The notes beneath the pieces were generated by a model that ran no database searches, was not told where the DNA came from, and saw only the letters and a program-made list of their open reading frames with translations. The translations under genes and the position numbers were made by a program. Positions 24,725-32,229 of a stretch of DNA of 64,000 nt are shown here, piece after piece. Origin of the DNA: Clostridiales bacterium (GTDB lineage: Bacteria > Bacillota > Clostridia > Lachnospirales > Lachnospiraceae); NCBI GenBank assembly GCA_018376135.1, contig JAHABX010000004.1:74415-138414 (forward strand), written 5' to 3'. The first letter of the stretch is position 1. Every line of letters starts with the position of its first letter.

Positions 24725-25672
24725 TCAGGGAACGGTTGAAATCGAAGAGGTTTTTATATGTTCTTCCTGCAGTGCTGTCTTTTTATGTTTGAGCCTGTAC
24801 TGCAGGGGTGTACAGTGCTGAAATTCGCGAAAGGTTCTGGCAAAATAACTCATTTCCTGAAACCCACAGACAGTTCCGATCTGCAGGATCTTTAAGTCTG
24901 TGGAAGCTAATAATTCGGCTGCTCTTTGGATGCGGTACTGCTTTAAATACTGGATCGGAGTAGTTTTTACAATGTTTTTGAAGCAGCGAATACATTCGCT
25001 TTTACTGATGGATGCGCTTTGCGCAATTTCATCCAATGTCAGTTCTTCGGAAAAATGTTCCTGCATATACTTCAGCATTTGTTTCATCCGTTCGTTGTTC
25101 CGTATGGTTTTATCTGACAGAACAGATCTGTATGGGGGAATGTGAGGGAAAATGTCAAGAATCATACGGGAAAGTAAGTCTCTCATTACAAATTCATAGC
25201 CGAATGCTTCTGCCTCTGCGGCATTCCAGGCCTCTGCAATACATTTGACGGCATCTGTACCCCAGGTTTGGTCATCGGATAGAACCAATACGTCCAGAGA
25301 AGGGTTTTCGATGATGGATAAAAGGTATTTCTGCCAGAAAATGCTGTCTATACTTCCGCCTGTTAATCTGGGGTGAAATACAATTGAACGAAGCCTGCAT
25401 CCATTTTCTCCAATGACGCAGGCACTGTGGAGCATTCCGGAATTGATGAAAAATCCACTGCCTGCCGATGCCTCCACCTGTGTTGCTCCAACAGACAGGG
25501 ATACAGTTCCTTCGAGTATGATCACTGCTTCAAATTCGTCATGCCAATGCCATGAGACGGGTTTGGATGCCAGATTCGTCTCATAGCAGGCAGCCGGGAG
25601 CAGAGCGGTACCATGTACTGCCAGCTCTTCGCCGTTTGAGTTTGTCTTAATATCACAATCCTGAAAAATCAT
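24725..25672 (-). CDS. AraC family transcriptional regulator
   Basis: Regulator of 315 residues: an N-terminal cupin sensor (WHWHDEFEAVIILEGTVSLSVG) and a C-terminal double helix-turn-helix (LTLDEIAQSASISKSECIRCFKN, then LKILQIGTVCGFQEMSYFARTFREFQHCTPLQYR). Such regulators usually bind a sugar or small metabolite and activate transport or catabolic genes. The ATG at 25672 is nine bases from AGGAG; a TTG at 25681 has no spacing. It is divergent from an MFS transporter gene, which is its most likely target, so the inducer is probably the transported compound. Confidence 0.85.
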   Translation of the reverse strand: MIFQDCDIKTNSNGEELAVHGTALLPAACYETNLASKPVSWHWHDEFEAVIILEGTVSLSVGATQVEASAGSGFFINSGMLHSACVIGENGCRLRSIVFHPRLTGGSIDSIFWQKYLLSIIENPSLDVLVLSDDQTWGTDAVKCIAEAWNAAEAEAFGYEFVMRDLLSRMILDIFPHIPPYRSVLSDKTIRNNERMKQMLKYMQEHFSEELTLDEIAQSASISKSECIRCFKNIVKTTPIQYLKQYRIQRAAELLASTDLKILQIGTVCGFQEMSYFARTFREFQHCTPLQYRLKHKKTALQEEHIKTSSISTVP

Positions 25673-25733
25673 GGGCTTCAACTCCTGGAAATTTTATACT
25701 ATAAATCCGGGCATTTTCTCTACTGACAAATGT

Positions 25734-25761
25734 TTGCCTGACGATATAATTTTACTATAAA
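25734..25761 (+). promoter_or_regulatory. Promoter of the MFS transporter gene
   Basis: TTGCCT (25734-25739), a 16-base spacer, TATAAA (25756-25761). A second TATAAT sits within the spacer at 25745-25750. On the other strand a TTGTCA near 25726-25731 may serve the AraC gene. Confidence 0.5.
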
Positions 25762-25778
25762 TACAGGAGGAGTACAAT

Positions 25779-26939
25779 ATGGTATCGTTATTGTTAGTTG
25801 TGATTTATATGGCTTTTATCAGTCTGGGGCTGCCGGATTCTCTCTTGGGAGCAGCGTGGCCGTCTATATATGCAGAATTTCAGGTGCCTGTATCATATGC
25901 AGGAATGATCTCTATGATTATTGCTGTTGGTACGGTACTGTCCAGCCTGCAGAGCGACCGTTTGACGAAGCTTCTGGGGGCGGGAAAGGTGACGGTTATC
26001 AGTGTGGCAATGACTGCGGTGGCTTTGCTTGGGTTTTCTGTCAGTGATTCCTTCCTGCAGCTTTGTCTGTGGGCGATCCCCTATGGTCTGGGCGCCGGAA
26101 GTGTGGATGCGGCACTTAACAATTATGTGGCGCTTCACTATGCCAGCCGTCATATGAACTGGCTCCATTGTATGTGGGGAGCAGGTGCCTCACTGGGACC
26201 TTATGTTATGGGATATGCACTTACAGGCGGACAGAGCTGGAATATGGGCTACCGCTATATTGCCGTTCTTCAAATGCTGCTTACGGTTATTCTGGTTTTG
26301 AGTCTTCCGCTTTGGAAAAACAGAAGATGCAGTGTACAGGAAGAAGGAGATGGAGGAAAGGGAATCCTTACGCTCCCGGAAATTATGAATATACCAGGTG
26401 CAAAAGAAGTCATGATAACTTTTTTCTGTTATTGTGCGCTGGAACAGACCACAGGTCTTTGGGCAGTCAGTTATCTGGTCCTTTATAACAGCCTGACAGC
26501 AGAGGAGGCAGCCGGCTGTGCCGGTGCATTTTTCATCGGAATTACGATTGGAAGGGCAGTCAGCGGTTTTGTTTCCATGAAGCTGAACGATGCGCAGATG
26601 ACACGTCTGGGGCAGATGTTCATCGCTTTCGGGATACTGGTGTTGTTTCTGCCGTTTGGAACCCTGTCTTCTCTGACAGGGCTGGTATTGATCGGTCTGG
26701 GGTGCGCACCGGTTTATCCGAGCCTGATCCATGCGGCACCGGAACGTTTTGGCGCAGAAAGGTCACAGGCTGTAATCGGAGTACAGATGGCATCCGCTTA
26801 TGTGGGAACCTGTCTCATGCCCCCGCTGTTTGGTGTGATGGCTCAGCACATCAGCGTTGTGCTGTTCCCCTTATTTTTGCTGTTTATTTTGATTTTAATG
26901 GTGATCATGCATGAGAGGCTGCTTCGCCGAACTTCCTAA
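25779..26939 (+). CDS. MFS transporter
   Basis: Major facilitator of 386 residues with about twelve membrane helices. A shortened loop-2 motif follows helix 2 (SDRLTKLLGAGKV). The opening IYMAFISLGLPDSLLGAAWPSIYAEF and the segment GAGSVDAALNNYVALHYASRHMNWLHCMWGAGASLGPYVMG resemble the FucP/sugar-like MFS branch of Firmicutes. The substrate is unknown. GGAGGAG lies nine bases before the ATG. It is divergent from an AraC regulator and its last 4 bp overlap the convergent HxlR gene. Confidence 0.85.
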   Translation: MVSLLLVVIYMAFISLGLPDSLLGAAWPSIYAEFQVPVSYAGMISMIIAVGTVLSSLQSDRLTKLLGAGKVTVISVAMTAVALLGFSVSDSFLQLCLWAIPYGLGAGSVDAALNNYVALHYASRHMNWLHCMWGAGASLGPYVMGYALTGGQSWNMGYRYIAVLQMLLTVILVLSLPLWKNRRCSVQEEGDGGKGILTLPEIMNIPGAKEVMITFFCYCALEQTTGLWAVSYLVLYNSLTAEEAAGCAGAFFIGITIGRAVSGFVSMKLNDAQMTRLGQMFIAFGILVLFLPFGTLSSLTGLVLIGLGCAPVYPSLIHAAPERFGAERSQAVIGVQMASAYVGTCLMPPLFGVMAQHISVVLFPLFLLFILILMVIMHERLLRRTS

Positions 26940-27271
26940 CTGTTTTGTACTTTATAGTTTTTGCCCCAATTCCACATGGAATCAAGAACAGGCTGCAGAC
27001 TTTGCCCTAATTCTGTTAAGGTGTATTCCACTCGCGGTGGTACTTCGGCATATACGGTACGGGTCGGCAGACCGCTGTCTTCCATTGCCCGAAGCTGTGT
27101 TGTTAACACTTTTGGTGATACATTTCCAATCGATTTTTTCAGTTCTCCGAATCGTTTTGTACCCGGCAGCAGGTCACGCAGAATCAGTACTTTCCATTTA
27201 TCTCCGATCAAAGTCAGAGTAGTTTCTACCGGACATGCCGGTAATTCTTTCTTTTTTGTTTGTTCTGACAT
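26936..27271 (-). CDS. HxlR family transcriptional regulator
   Basis: Winged-helix protein of 111 residues with the HxlR pattern: CPVETTLTLIGDKWKVLILRDLL, RFGELKKSIGNVSPKVLTTQLRAMEDSGLPTR and YTLTELGQSLQPVLDSMWNWG. A single cysteine near the N-terminus (CPVE) is the usual redox/electrophile-sensing residue of this family. The ATG at 27271 follows GGAGG. It is divergent from a flavin/ferredoxin gene, which such regulators often control. Confidence 0.87.
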   Translation of the reverse strand: MSEQTKKKELPACPVETTLTLIGDKWKVLILRDLLPGTKRFGELKKSIGNVSPKVLTTQLRAMEDSGLPTRTVYAEVPPRVEYTLTELGQSLQPVLDSMWNWGKNYKVQNS

Positions 27272-27334
27272 TTTATATTCCTCCAATAATCCATTGGTTT
27301 CGTTTGGGTAACTACAGCACTTTATTGTGCCTGC

Positions 27335-27363
27335 TTTACAATTGTTCCTTAGGGGCGTATTCT
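27335..27363 (+). promoter_or_regulatory. Candidate promoter of the flavin/ferredoxin gene
   Basis: TTTACA (27335-27340), a 17-base spacer and TATTCT (27358-27363), about 100 bp before the gene. Confidence 0.4.
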
Positions 27364-27466
27364 GTCACTGAACTCAAAAAGTATCAAGGAGAGAAAACAG
27401 GCTGTGTTCAGATATTGACGGGAATAAAATCAGGTCGTAAGACCGTAATTATTAGGAGGAATGTAT

Positions 27467-28027
27467 ATGGACGCACAAACTTGTTTGAAAAAACTCGGCT
27501 TCGTTGGTGTACTGTCCTTTGCAACTGTAGACACAAAAGGAAATCCAAAGGTGCAGATCCTCGGTTACACAAGGTATAAGGAAATGATTCGTCTGACTGG
27601 CAGAGCGAAACCGGTGCATACAAATGAACAGGAAAAGTGGCGGGATATCATATTTGACGATCAGCCCTATCTTGCGAATGTATATCCCGGCAATACCCGA
27701 AATATTGGTATTATATTTGAAGTGAAAGATATGGAGATAGAATATTTTAATCTCGGGGTAAATCCAATTTTCAGGGAAAGCTATGTGATTGGTAACATAG
27801 AGATTACAGAAAAGGGCTATACGATTACCGAAAACTGTATCGAGTGCGGAAAATGCGTAAAGTCATGTCCGCGGAAAGCGATTGAAAAAGGAAAGCCAGG
27901 CATTATCCATCAGGAGCACTGTCTGCACTGTGGCAGCTGTTTTGAAGTATGCTCTGTACATGCAATAAGAAAGAGAGGAATTAGACGGAGCTTCGGGAAA
28001 AAGGAATTACGGATTATAAGACATTGA
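27467..28027 (+). CDS. Flavin-binding (PNPOx-like) protein with two 4Fe-4S motifs
   Basis: Protein of 186 residues. The N-terminal ~115 residues form a split-barrel FMN-binding domain of the pyridoxamine-phosphate-oxidase kind (GVLSFATVDTKGNPKVQILGYTRYKEMIRLTG). The C-terminal ~65 residues are a bacterial ferredoxin with two clusters: CIECGKCVKSCP and CLHCGSCFEVCS. It should move electrons between FMN and iron-sulfur centres in the cytoplasm; the partner is unknown. The ATG at 27467 has about seven bases after AGGAGGA, while ATG 27461 has none. It ends at a macrodomain remnant that begins in the overlapping bases, as though the two were once an operon. Confidence 0.85.
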   Translation: MDAQTCLKKLGFVGVLSFATVDTKGNPKVQILGYTRYKEMIRLTGRAKPVHTNEQEKWRDIIFDDQPYLANVYPGNTRNIGIIFEVKDMEIEYFNLGVNPIFRESYVIGNIEITEKGYTITENCIECGKCVKSCPRKAIEKGKPGIIHQEHCLHCGSCFEVCSVHAIRKRGIRRSFGKKELRIIRH

Positions 28028-28032
28028 CGCCG

Positions 28033-28452
28033 ATGGAAGAAGGAATCTATTTGTGGAGGGGCGATATTACAACGCTGAAATGCGGTGCTGTTGTAAATGC
28101 GGCTAACAGTCAGATGCTGGGCTGTTTCTGTCCCAATCACGGTTGTCAAGACTGCGTTTTACTTGCTTCCTGCTATCGTTCCTGTCTGGAACTGGCAGAA
28201 CAATACAGACTGAAAAGCATTGCGTTTTGCTGTATCTCTACCGGAGAGTTTCATTTTCCAAATCATCGGGCGGCTGAGATTGCAGTTCAGACCATAAGAG
28301 AATACAAAAAACAAACACATAGCGAAATAGATGTGATTTTCAATGTCTTTACCCTCAGTATACAAGGGCGTGTGTCCTCTTGTACACTGAGGGTAAGGAA
28401 CTCGATGATCACATCTATAACGAATTACTCTGCGCAGACTGTATTAAATAAG
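28033..28452 (+). pseudogene. Decayed zinc-type macrodomain gene (internal deletion plus palindromic insertion)
   Basis: The frame encodes clear pieces of a Zn-macrodomain (ADP-ribosylhydrolase) protein: GDITTLKCGAVVNAANSQMLGCF, then LLASCYRSCLELAEQYRLKSIAFCCISTGEFHFPN and IDVIFNVF. The N-terminal region of the family is missing. About 60 residues that normally lie between the HxxC zinc site and the LLASCYRSC helix are also missing, in frame. After FNVF a 42-bp palindromic element interrupts the gene and shifts the frame. Beyond it the old frame resumes as KELDDHIYNELLCAD up to TAA at 28450-28452. An ORF continues to 28470 through the insertion but is probably not functional. Confidence 0.8.
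28351..28394. mobile_element. 42-bp palindromic MITE-like insertion with TA duplication
   Basis: The element runs CCCTCAGTATACAAG...CTTGTACACTGAGGG with 15-base terminal inverted repeats (one mismatch) and a short centre. It is flanked on both sides by TA. Removing the element and one TA joins GTC TTT to AAG GAA CTC and restores the macrodomain reading frame exactly. A TA target duplication is typical of IS630/Tc1-mariner transposition. Confidence 0.7.
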
Positions 28453-29316
28453 TTGTTGTGCCTCGTTTGAGTATTTGCTTAAAAATACCTCATTTGCCTT
28501 TGCTAATTTGTCGTGATATTTACGATAAGACCGACTCAGTTTTTTTATTGCCGGGATAAAAACAGTATCATATCCGCTTTCGCTGTTGAATTTCCTTAGC
28601 TGTTCCTGAAGCCTGTACCCCGGAGAAGTTCTGAATTCATTGGATTGTTTTAACTGCATATACCGTTCGAGAATTTCTTTGTTCTCTGCTATGTATTTTT
28701 CTGTGTCAGAAATTGCGTCATTCATATTGGCAGATACCTTCTCGACAAAGGCTTCATCAAAATCTTTTGTGATTTCATCAAGATATTGCTGAAGATCTGG
28801 TGGAAGTACAAAATCTACATTGTCCAAAAATTCAATGACAGTGCCAAACGCCTCTTGTTGTTCGGCACTAACAACAGGCTCATTGAGATACTGGGCAAAA
28901 TGCAAACTAATATATTTACCATAGCAGCCCGGAAAGACATCTAATATCCTTTGCAAAATCATCTGACTTTTTTCAAGGACTTCAAGCTGAGCGTTTATAT
29001 ATTCCCAATCTTGTTTCTCTGCAAGCTGTTGAATTAATGCCTGCTTTGTTTCTTCCGCTTCGATTTCAATTCTTTTTCTTTCGGAAATCTTGTATAAGAC
29101 CTTTTGTCCTCCTCCATCCAAAACTTCTTTTATGCTTTGAACTGAAAAGCCTAATCTTCGGAGTACAGCAATCTTTTTTAATCTTTCAATATCAGCATCA
29201 GAAAAACTGCGATACCCATTATCTAATGTTTCCGGCTGAACTAACGCCTGTTCCGTATAGTATTCAATCGCCTTTTTTGTTAATCTGCACTTTTTGCAAA
29301 CCTCGCTAATCAACAT
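28444..29316 (-). CDS. MerR family transcriptional regulator
   Basis: Protein of 290 residues. The N-terminal MerR helix-turn-helix (MLISEVCKKCRLTKKAIEYYTEQALVQP, then YRSFSDADIERLKKIAVLRRLGFSVQSIKEVL) is followed by a ~40-residue linker helix and a long C-terminal sensor of about 180 residues, mostly helical, without metal-binding cysteines. This suggests a drug- or stress-sensing member, ligand unknown. The ATG at 29316 is eight bases from GGAGG; earlier in-frame starts are too close. Its 3' end overlaps the macrodomain remnant on the other strand. Its promoter has the 19-base spacer typical of MerR control, so it probably regulates itself. Confidence 0.87.
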   Translation of the reverse strand: MLISEVCKKCRLTKKAIEYYTEQALVQPETLDNGYRSFSDADIERLKKIAVLRRLGFSVQSIKEVLDGGGQKVLYKISERKRIEIEAEETKQALIQQLAEKQDWEYINAQLEVLEKSQMILQRILDVFPGCYGKYISLHFAQYLNEPVVSAEQQEAFGTVIEFLDNVDFVLPPDLQQYLDEITKDFDEAFVEKVSANMNDAISDTEKYIAENKEILERYMQLKQSNEFRTSPGYRLQEQLRKFNSESGYDTVFIPAIKKLSRSYRKYHDKLAKANEVFLSKYSNEAQQLI

Positions 29317-29335
29317 ATTCATTACCTCCAATTAC

Positions 29336-29366
29336 ATCATAAGCCGTCACCCAAGGTGGCAGTCAA
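29336..29366 (-). promoter_or_regulatory. MerR-type promoter with 19-bp spacer and dyad operator
   Basis: Minus strand TTGACT (29361-29366), exactly 19 bases, then TATGAT (29336-29341). The spacer contains the imperfect dyad GCCACC-TTG-GGTGAC. An over-long spacer with a central dyad is the hallmark of promoters activated by MerR proteins through DNA untwisting. Confidence 0.75.
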
Positions 29367-29478
29367 TATATTTTTGATTTTTTTGGCAGCAAACTTCCCT
29401 TTTCGGTTAGATATTGAGAAACAGGCGGTCTGTATTGATGGAGATATAGAGACCGTGATAGAATATATTCTGAAATGT

Positions 29479-29507
29479 TGTGACCTTCCCCAGCTTACTT
29501 TCGTCTA
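29479..29507 (+). promoter_or_regulatory. ECF-sigma-like promoter before the sigma gene
   Basis: TGTGAC (29479-29484), a 17-base spacer and CGTCTA (29502-29507). This matches the TGnAAC...CGTCTA pattern used by ECF sigma factors of Firmicutes, and suggests autoregulation. Confidence 0.5.
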
Positions 29508-29547
29508 TAGGAGTGAAAGAGCTTTATAAAGAAGAGAGGAATTCATC

Positions 29548-30108
29548 ATGGAGGATACACGGATCATCGACTTATACTGGCAGCGCTCAGAAAATGCCAT
29601 TGCTGAGACCGCTCTGAAATACGGAGGGTACTGTCGTACTATTTCCTACAACATTCTGCACAATGACGAGGATTCCGAAGAGTGTGTCAACGATACATAT
29701 TTAAAAGTATGGTCGCTGCTGCCACCCAGGCGTCCAAAATTTCTGTCTGCTTTCATTGGAAAGATTACCCGAAATCTGGCTTTGGATCGATGGCGGTATT
29801 ATACTGCCGAAAAACGGGGCGGCGGACAGGTGACACTTGTCCTGGACGAGTTAGCTGCCTGTATTGCGGATCTGGATACAGTAGAGACAGCAGTGGAAAA
29901 GAAGGAACTGGTTCGGGTGCTGAATCAGTTTTTGGACGGACTAAAACCGGAGCATCGGAAGGTTTTCATGCGGCGGTACTGGTATGTCAGCACCGTCCAG
30001 GAGATCGCCTCCGACTATGGATGGAGTGAAAGCAAGGTCAAAATGATGCTGATGCGCACTCGGAACGACCTGCGGAAAAAGCTGGAACAGGAGGGGATCA
30101 TGTTATGA
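29548..30108 (+). CDS. RNA polymerase sigma factor, ECF-like
   Basis: Sigma-70 family protein of 186 residues. Region 2 is seen as HNDEDSEECVNDTYLKVWSLLPP (DNA melting) and FIGKITRNLALDRWRYY. Region 4 is VFMRRYWYVSTVQEIASDYGWSESKVKMMLMRTRNDLRKKL, ending in the expected helix-turn-helix. There is no region 1.1 or 3, consistent with the ECF group. GAAGAGAGGAA precedes the ATG. It overlaps the next gene by 4 bp (ATGA), which encodes a membrane protein of the kind that often acts as its anti-sigma factor. Confidence 0.88.
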   Translation: MEDTRIIDLYWQRSENAIAETALKYGGYCRTISYNILHNDEDSEECVNDTYLKVWSLLPPRRPKFLSAFIGKITRNLALDRWRYYTAEKRGGGQVTLVLDELAACIADLDTVETAVEKKELVRVLNQFLDGLKPEHRKVFMRRYWYVSTVQEIASDYGWSESKVKMMLMRTRNDLRKKLEQEGIML

Positions 30109-30869
30109 AAAAGGAAGAAAAGCTATTGGATGCCCTTGGTTCTGTCCGGGATATCTATGTGACAGAGGCGGCTCCTGCTGTCGGGAAAAGGAAAAAGAGG
30201 AGTCTGCGGTGGATTGCCGCTGTCGTGGTGCTTGTCCTGAACCTGGCTGTTTTTCTGCAAACTGCCCCCGGTGCGAAAGCGGCGGAGTATGTCAGAGAAC
30301 AGATCTTTAATCTGATAGAAACTTTGTTTCCATCCAGAGAGATCACTGCCATGCCGGAGGGTGAGCCGGAGTCGAATACCTATGAAGCGAGGGGACGGGA
30401 GCCGGAGACAGATGAGCCGGGATTTGCCATTTATATTGATCCCGAACATTATACCATGGTGGAAGAGGAAGGTATCTATTACATTCGTCCTCTGACCTAC
30501 GACCCGGACAGTCCGCTGGTCTGTGAAATGGTGATCCGGGAAGTTCCGGATATTATCCCAATGGAGCTGGCGCAGCAGATTCATGATGAAATGGAAGGAA
30601 AATGGGAATCTGTCACAGAGATTTGGGAGAATCCGAATCCGGCAGGTATCTCCTTCAATATGTCCAATGGTCTTGCGTGGGATTCTATGCAGGAGAGTCA
30701 CTATTTTGTGGACAATGGAAAACAGGGGAGCTTCCAGATTATAATTCGTTATTTTCAGGAGGCAACAGAGGGGCATGGAAGCCGCTTTTACACCATGCTG
30801 GAAACCTTCAGTCTGATCGAACCTCAGGATACGGCAGTTATGAAGAGGCAGACTCCTATACCTATTTGA
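30105..30869 (+). CDS. Membrane protein with DUF4367-like domain, probable anti-sigma partner
   Basis: Protein of 254 residues. A short cytoplasmic N-terminus (about 35 residues) is followed by one membrane helix (WIAAVVVLVLNLAVFLQTA, about 36-55) and a ~195-residue external domain, acidic in its first part and DUF4367-like in the second (EEGIYYIRPL...SFQIIIRYFQEA). The layout is that of anti-sigma or sensor proteins co-encoded with ECF factors, but no zinc-finger anti-sigma motif is visible. The last residues (MKRQTPIPI) may be a replacement: another frame continues as a protein-like tail through 30931. Confidence 0.72.
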   Translation: MKKEEKLLDALGSVRDIYVTEAAPAVGKRKKRSLRWIAAVVVLVLNLAVFLQTAPGAKAAEYVREQIFNLIETLFPSREITAMPEGEPESNTYEARGREPETDEPGFAIYIDPEHYTMVEEEGIYYIRPLTYDPDSPLVCEMVIREVPDIIPMELAQQIHDEMEGKWESVTEIWENPNPAGISFNMSNGLAWDSMQESHYFVDNGKQGSFQIIIRYFQEATEGHGSRFYTMLETFSLIEPQDTAVMKRQTPIPI

Positions 30870-30931
30870 GCATCACCCTGGTTTGGGAGGAAGGAGACTG
30901 GAAGGTGGATTTCTATGGGCTTGAAAAGTAG
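30818..30931 (+). pseudogene. Protein-like tail in a shifted frame after the DUF4367 gene
   Basis: In the frame shifted from the DUF4367 gene, the DNA reads GYGSYEEADSYTYLSITLV and then WEEGDWKVDFYGLEK before TAG at 30929-30931. The composition and ending look like a genuine C-terminus. It may be a remnant of another gene or the original tail after a frameshift. I do not recognise the family. Confidence 0.4.
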
Positions 30932-30939
30932 AGATGTTC

Positions 30940-31722
30940 TCACTTTTGCATATTCACAAGAAAACGCCGGTTATATTTTAACTTTGCATATTGTGTCACC
31001 TGATGCATACAGGAAATATTGGAGATCCCGCCCAGTATCCCGGCAATTGGGATTCCCTGCACAAATTTGGCATAGAGCAGTTCAGCAGACAGGGCATTTG
31101 CGGTATCGATGATCTGCGCTTCCAGCAGATCATCGGAAATGCTCTGACAAGCTGCATTTTGGTCAATTGCCAGATTCAGCTGACCATCTACAGCTGTAAA
31201 ATCTGTCCCATGGCTGACTGCACCCTGGATCAGCTTCAGGATGAAGATCCGTTCCGCCGGGGAATCATAGGGAAAGCCATAGTCCAGACAGATCTGGTAA
31301 ATATTCCGTAAAAGTGCTCCGATAAAAAGTGGAATATCAGGAAGACCGATTCCCAGGGCGCCAAGTCCCAGACCTTCCAGCCCGGAGAACAGAAGATTGG
31401 TATAGCCAGTGGAGGCTGCCTTCCGGGAAAAGGAGCGGAGATTTTTACGGTTGGAGCGAAGCCCCATCTTGAATTCATTGACCCGATAGGAATCGGTGTG
31501 CTTTTCTTCTGCCAGTGTCCTCTGAATCAGTGGATCGCCCTTGGAAAATACAAGGTGGAAGCCCTTCACAAAAGCGGTCTCCAGTGTGCCCTGTAATTTG
31601 TCCGGGACATATTTCTCTAAAATCTCATAAGGATCTCTTTTTCCCTTTTGCTTCTGAGCAGCAAAACGGAGCTCAGTTTTGCACTGTTTGTTCCATTCTT
31701 TTTCAAAAGGTGTCTTCCTCAT
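30940..31722 (-). CDS. EcsC family protein
   Basis: Protein of 260 residues with an EcsC domain: GYTNLLFSGLEGLGLGALGIGLPDIPLFIGALLRNIYQICLDYGFPYDSPAERIFILKLIQGA is the conserved core, given here as the continuous landmark between about residues 105 and 165. The glycine-rich hydrophobic stretch may contact the membrane. EcsC of B. subtilis is linked to an ABC transporter, and its function is unresolved. GGGAGG lies before ATG 31722, and a near-consensus promoter lies upstream. It converges on the sigma/DUF4367 pair. Confidence 0.8.
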   Translation of the reverse strand: MRKTPFEKEWNKQCKTELRFAAQKQKGKRDPYEILEKYVPDKLQGTLETAFVKGFHLVFSKGDPLIQRTLAEEKHTDSYRVNEFKMGLRSNRKNLRSFSRKAASTGYTNLLFSGLEGLGLGALGIGLPDIPLFIGALLRNIYQICLDYGFPYDSPAERIFILKLIQGAVSHGTDFTAVDGQLNLAIDQNAACQSISDDLLEAQIIDTANALSAELLYAKFVQGIPIAGILGGISNISCMHQVTQYAKLKYNRRFLVNMQK

Positions 31723-31754
31723 GTAATCCTCCCATAAATAAAAGATGTGTTTTT

Positions 31755-31783
31755 ATTTTAGTGAAAAGGGGAGGGGAAGTCAA
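31755..31783 (-). promoter_or_regulatory. Sigma-A promoter of the EcsC gene
   Basis: Minus strand TTGACT (31778-31783), a 17-base spacer and TAAAAT (31755-31760). Confidence 0.75.
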
Positions 31784-31837
31784 GGGAGAGCGGCTGGAGA
31801 GACAAAACCGGAATTTTCACGAATATCCTCCGGAAAA

Positions 31838-31866
31838 TTGACGAAAGAGCATAAATATGATATGAT
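31838..31866 (+). promoter_or_regulatory. Promoter of the cobalamin operon
   Basis: TTGACG (31838-31843), a 17-base spacer and TATGAT (31861-31866). Transcription would start near 31873, just before the riboswitch. Confidence 0.75.
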
Positions 31867-31884
31867 TCCTTCATATGCATAGAC

Positions 31885-32075
31885 ATCAGAGAGTGCTGTC
31901 CGTTTTGGACAGAAGAGGGAATCAGGTGCAAGTCCTGAACGATCCGGTCACTGTAAGCAGGAGCGATATCTAAGAAGCCATTGCCAGAAGGAGGCATGCG
32001 GTCAGCCGCCGCATGGCAGCCGGGGTGAGAAGGGAAGATAGAGCCGGGAACTGCAAGTCAGGAAACCTGCTTTCT
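31885..32075 (+). ncRNA. Cobalamin riboswitch
   Basis: The 5' part has a TGTCC/GGACA hairpin and GGGAATCAGGTGCAAGTCC, followed by a GGTCACTGTAAGC segment. The 3' part ends in a B12 box AAGTCAGGAAACCTGC at 32055-32070. These are the conserved elements of the AdoCbl-type aptamer. Binding of cobalamin should favour the terminator at 32166-32195 and switch off the 19-gene operon. Confidence 0.9.
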
Positions 32076-32165
32076 GATAAAAGGAGAGCTTCCGAAGAAA
32101 GCAGATCCTGATTACAGCCTGAGGGGACAGTTTGCGCCCGTTATTTGGATGGTGATCGTATGGAG

Positions 32166-32195
32166 AACCTGCGGCATTTGGTCGTGGGTTTTTTT
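32166..32195 (+). terminator. Riboswitch expression-platform terminator
   Basis: Stem AACCTGCG/CGTGGGTT (two G-T wobbles) followed by seven T, 35 bp before cbiL. Its position after the B12 aptamer indicates control by early termination. Confidence 0.75.
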
Positions 32196-32229
32196 GTGTC
32201 TAAAGAAGAAAGAATAAAAGGAGATCGTT

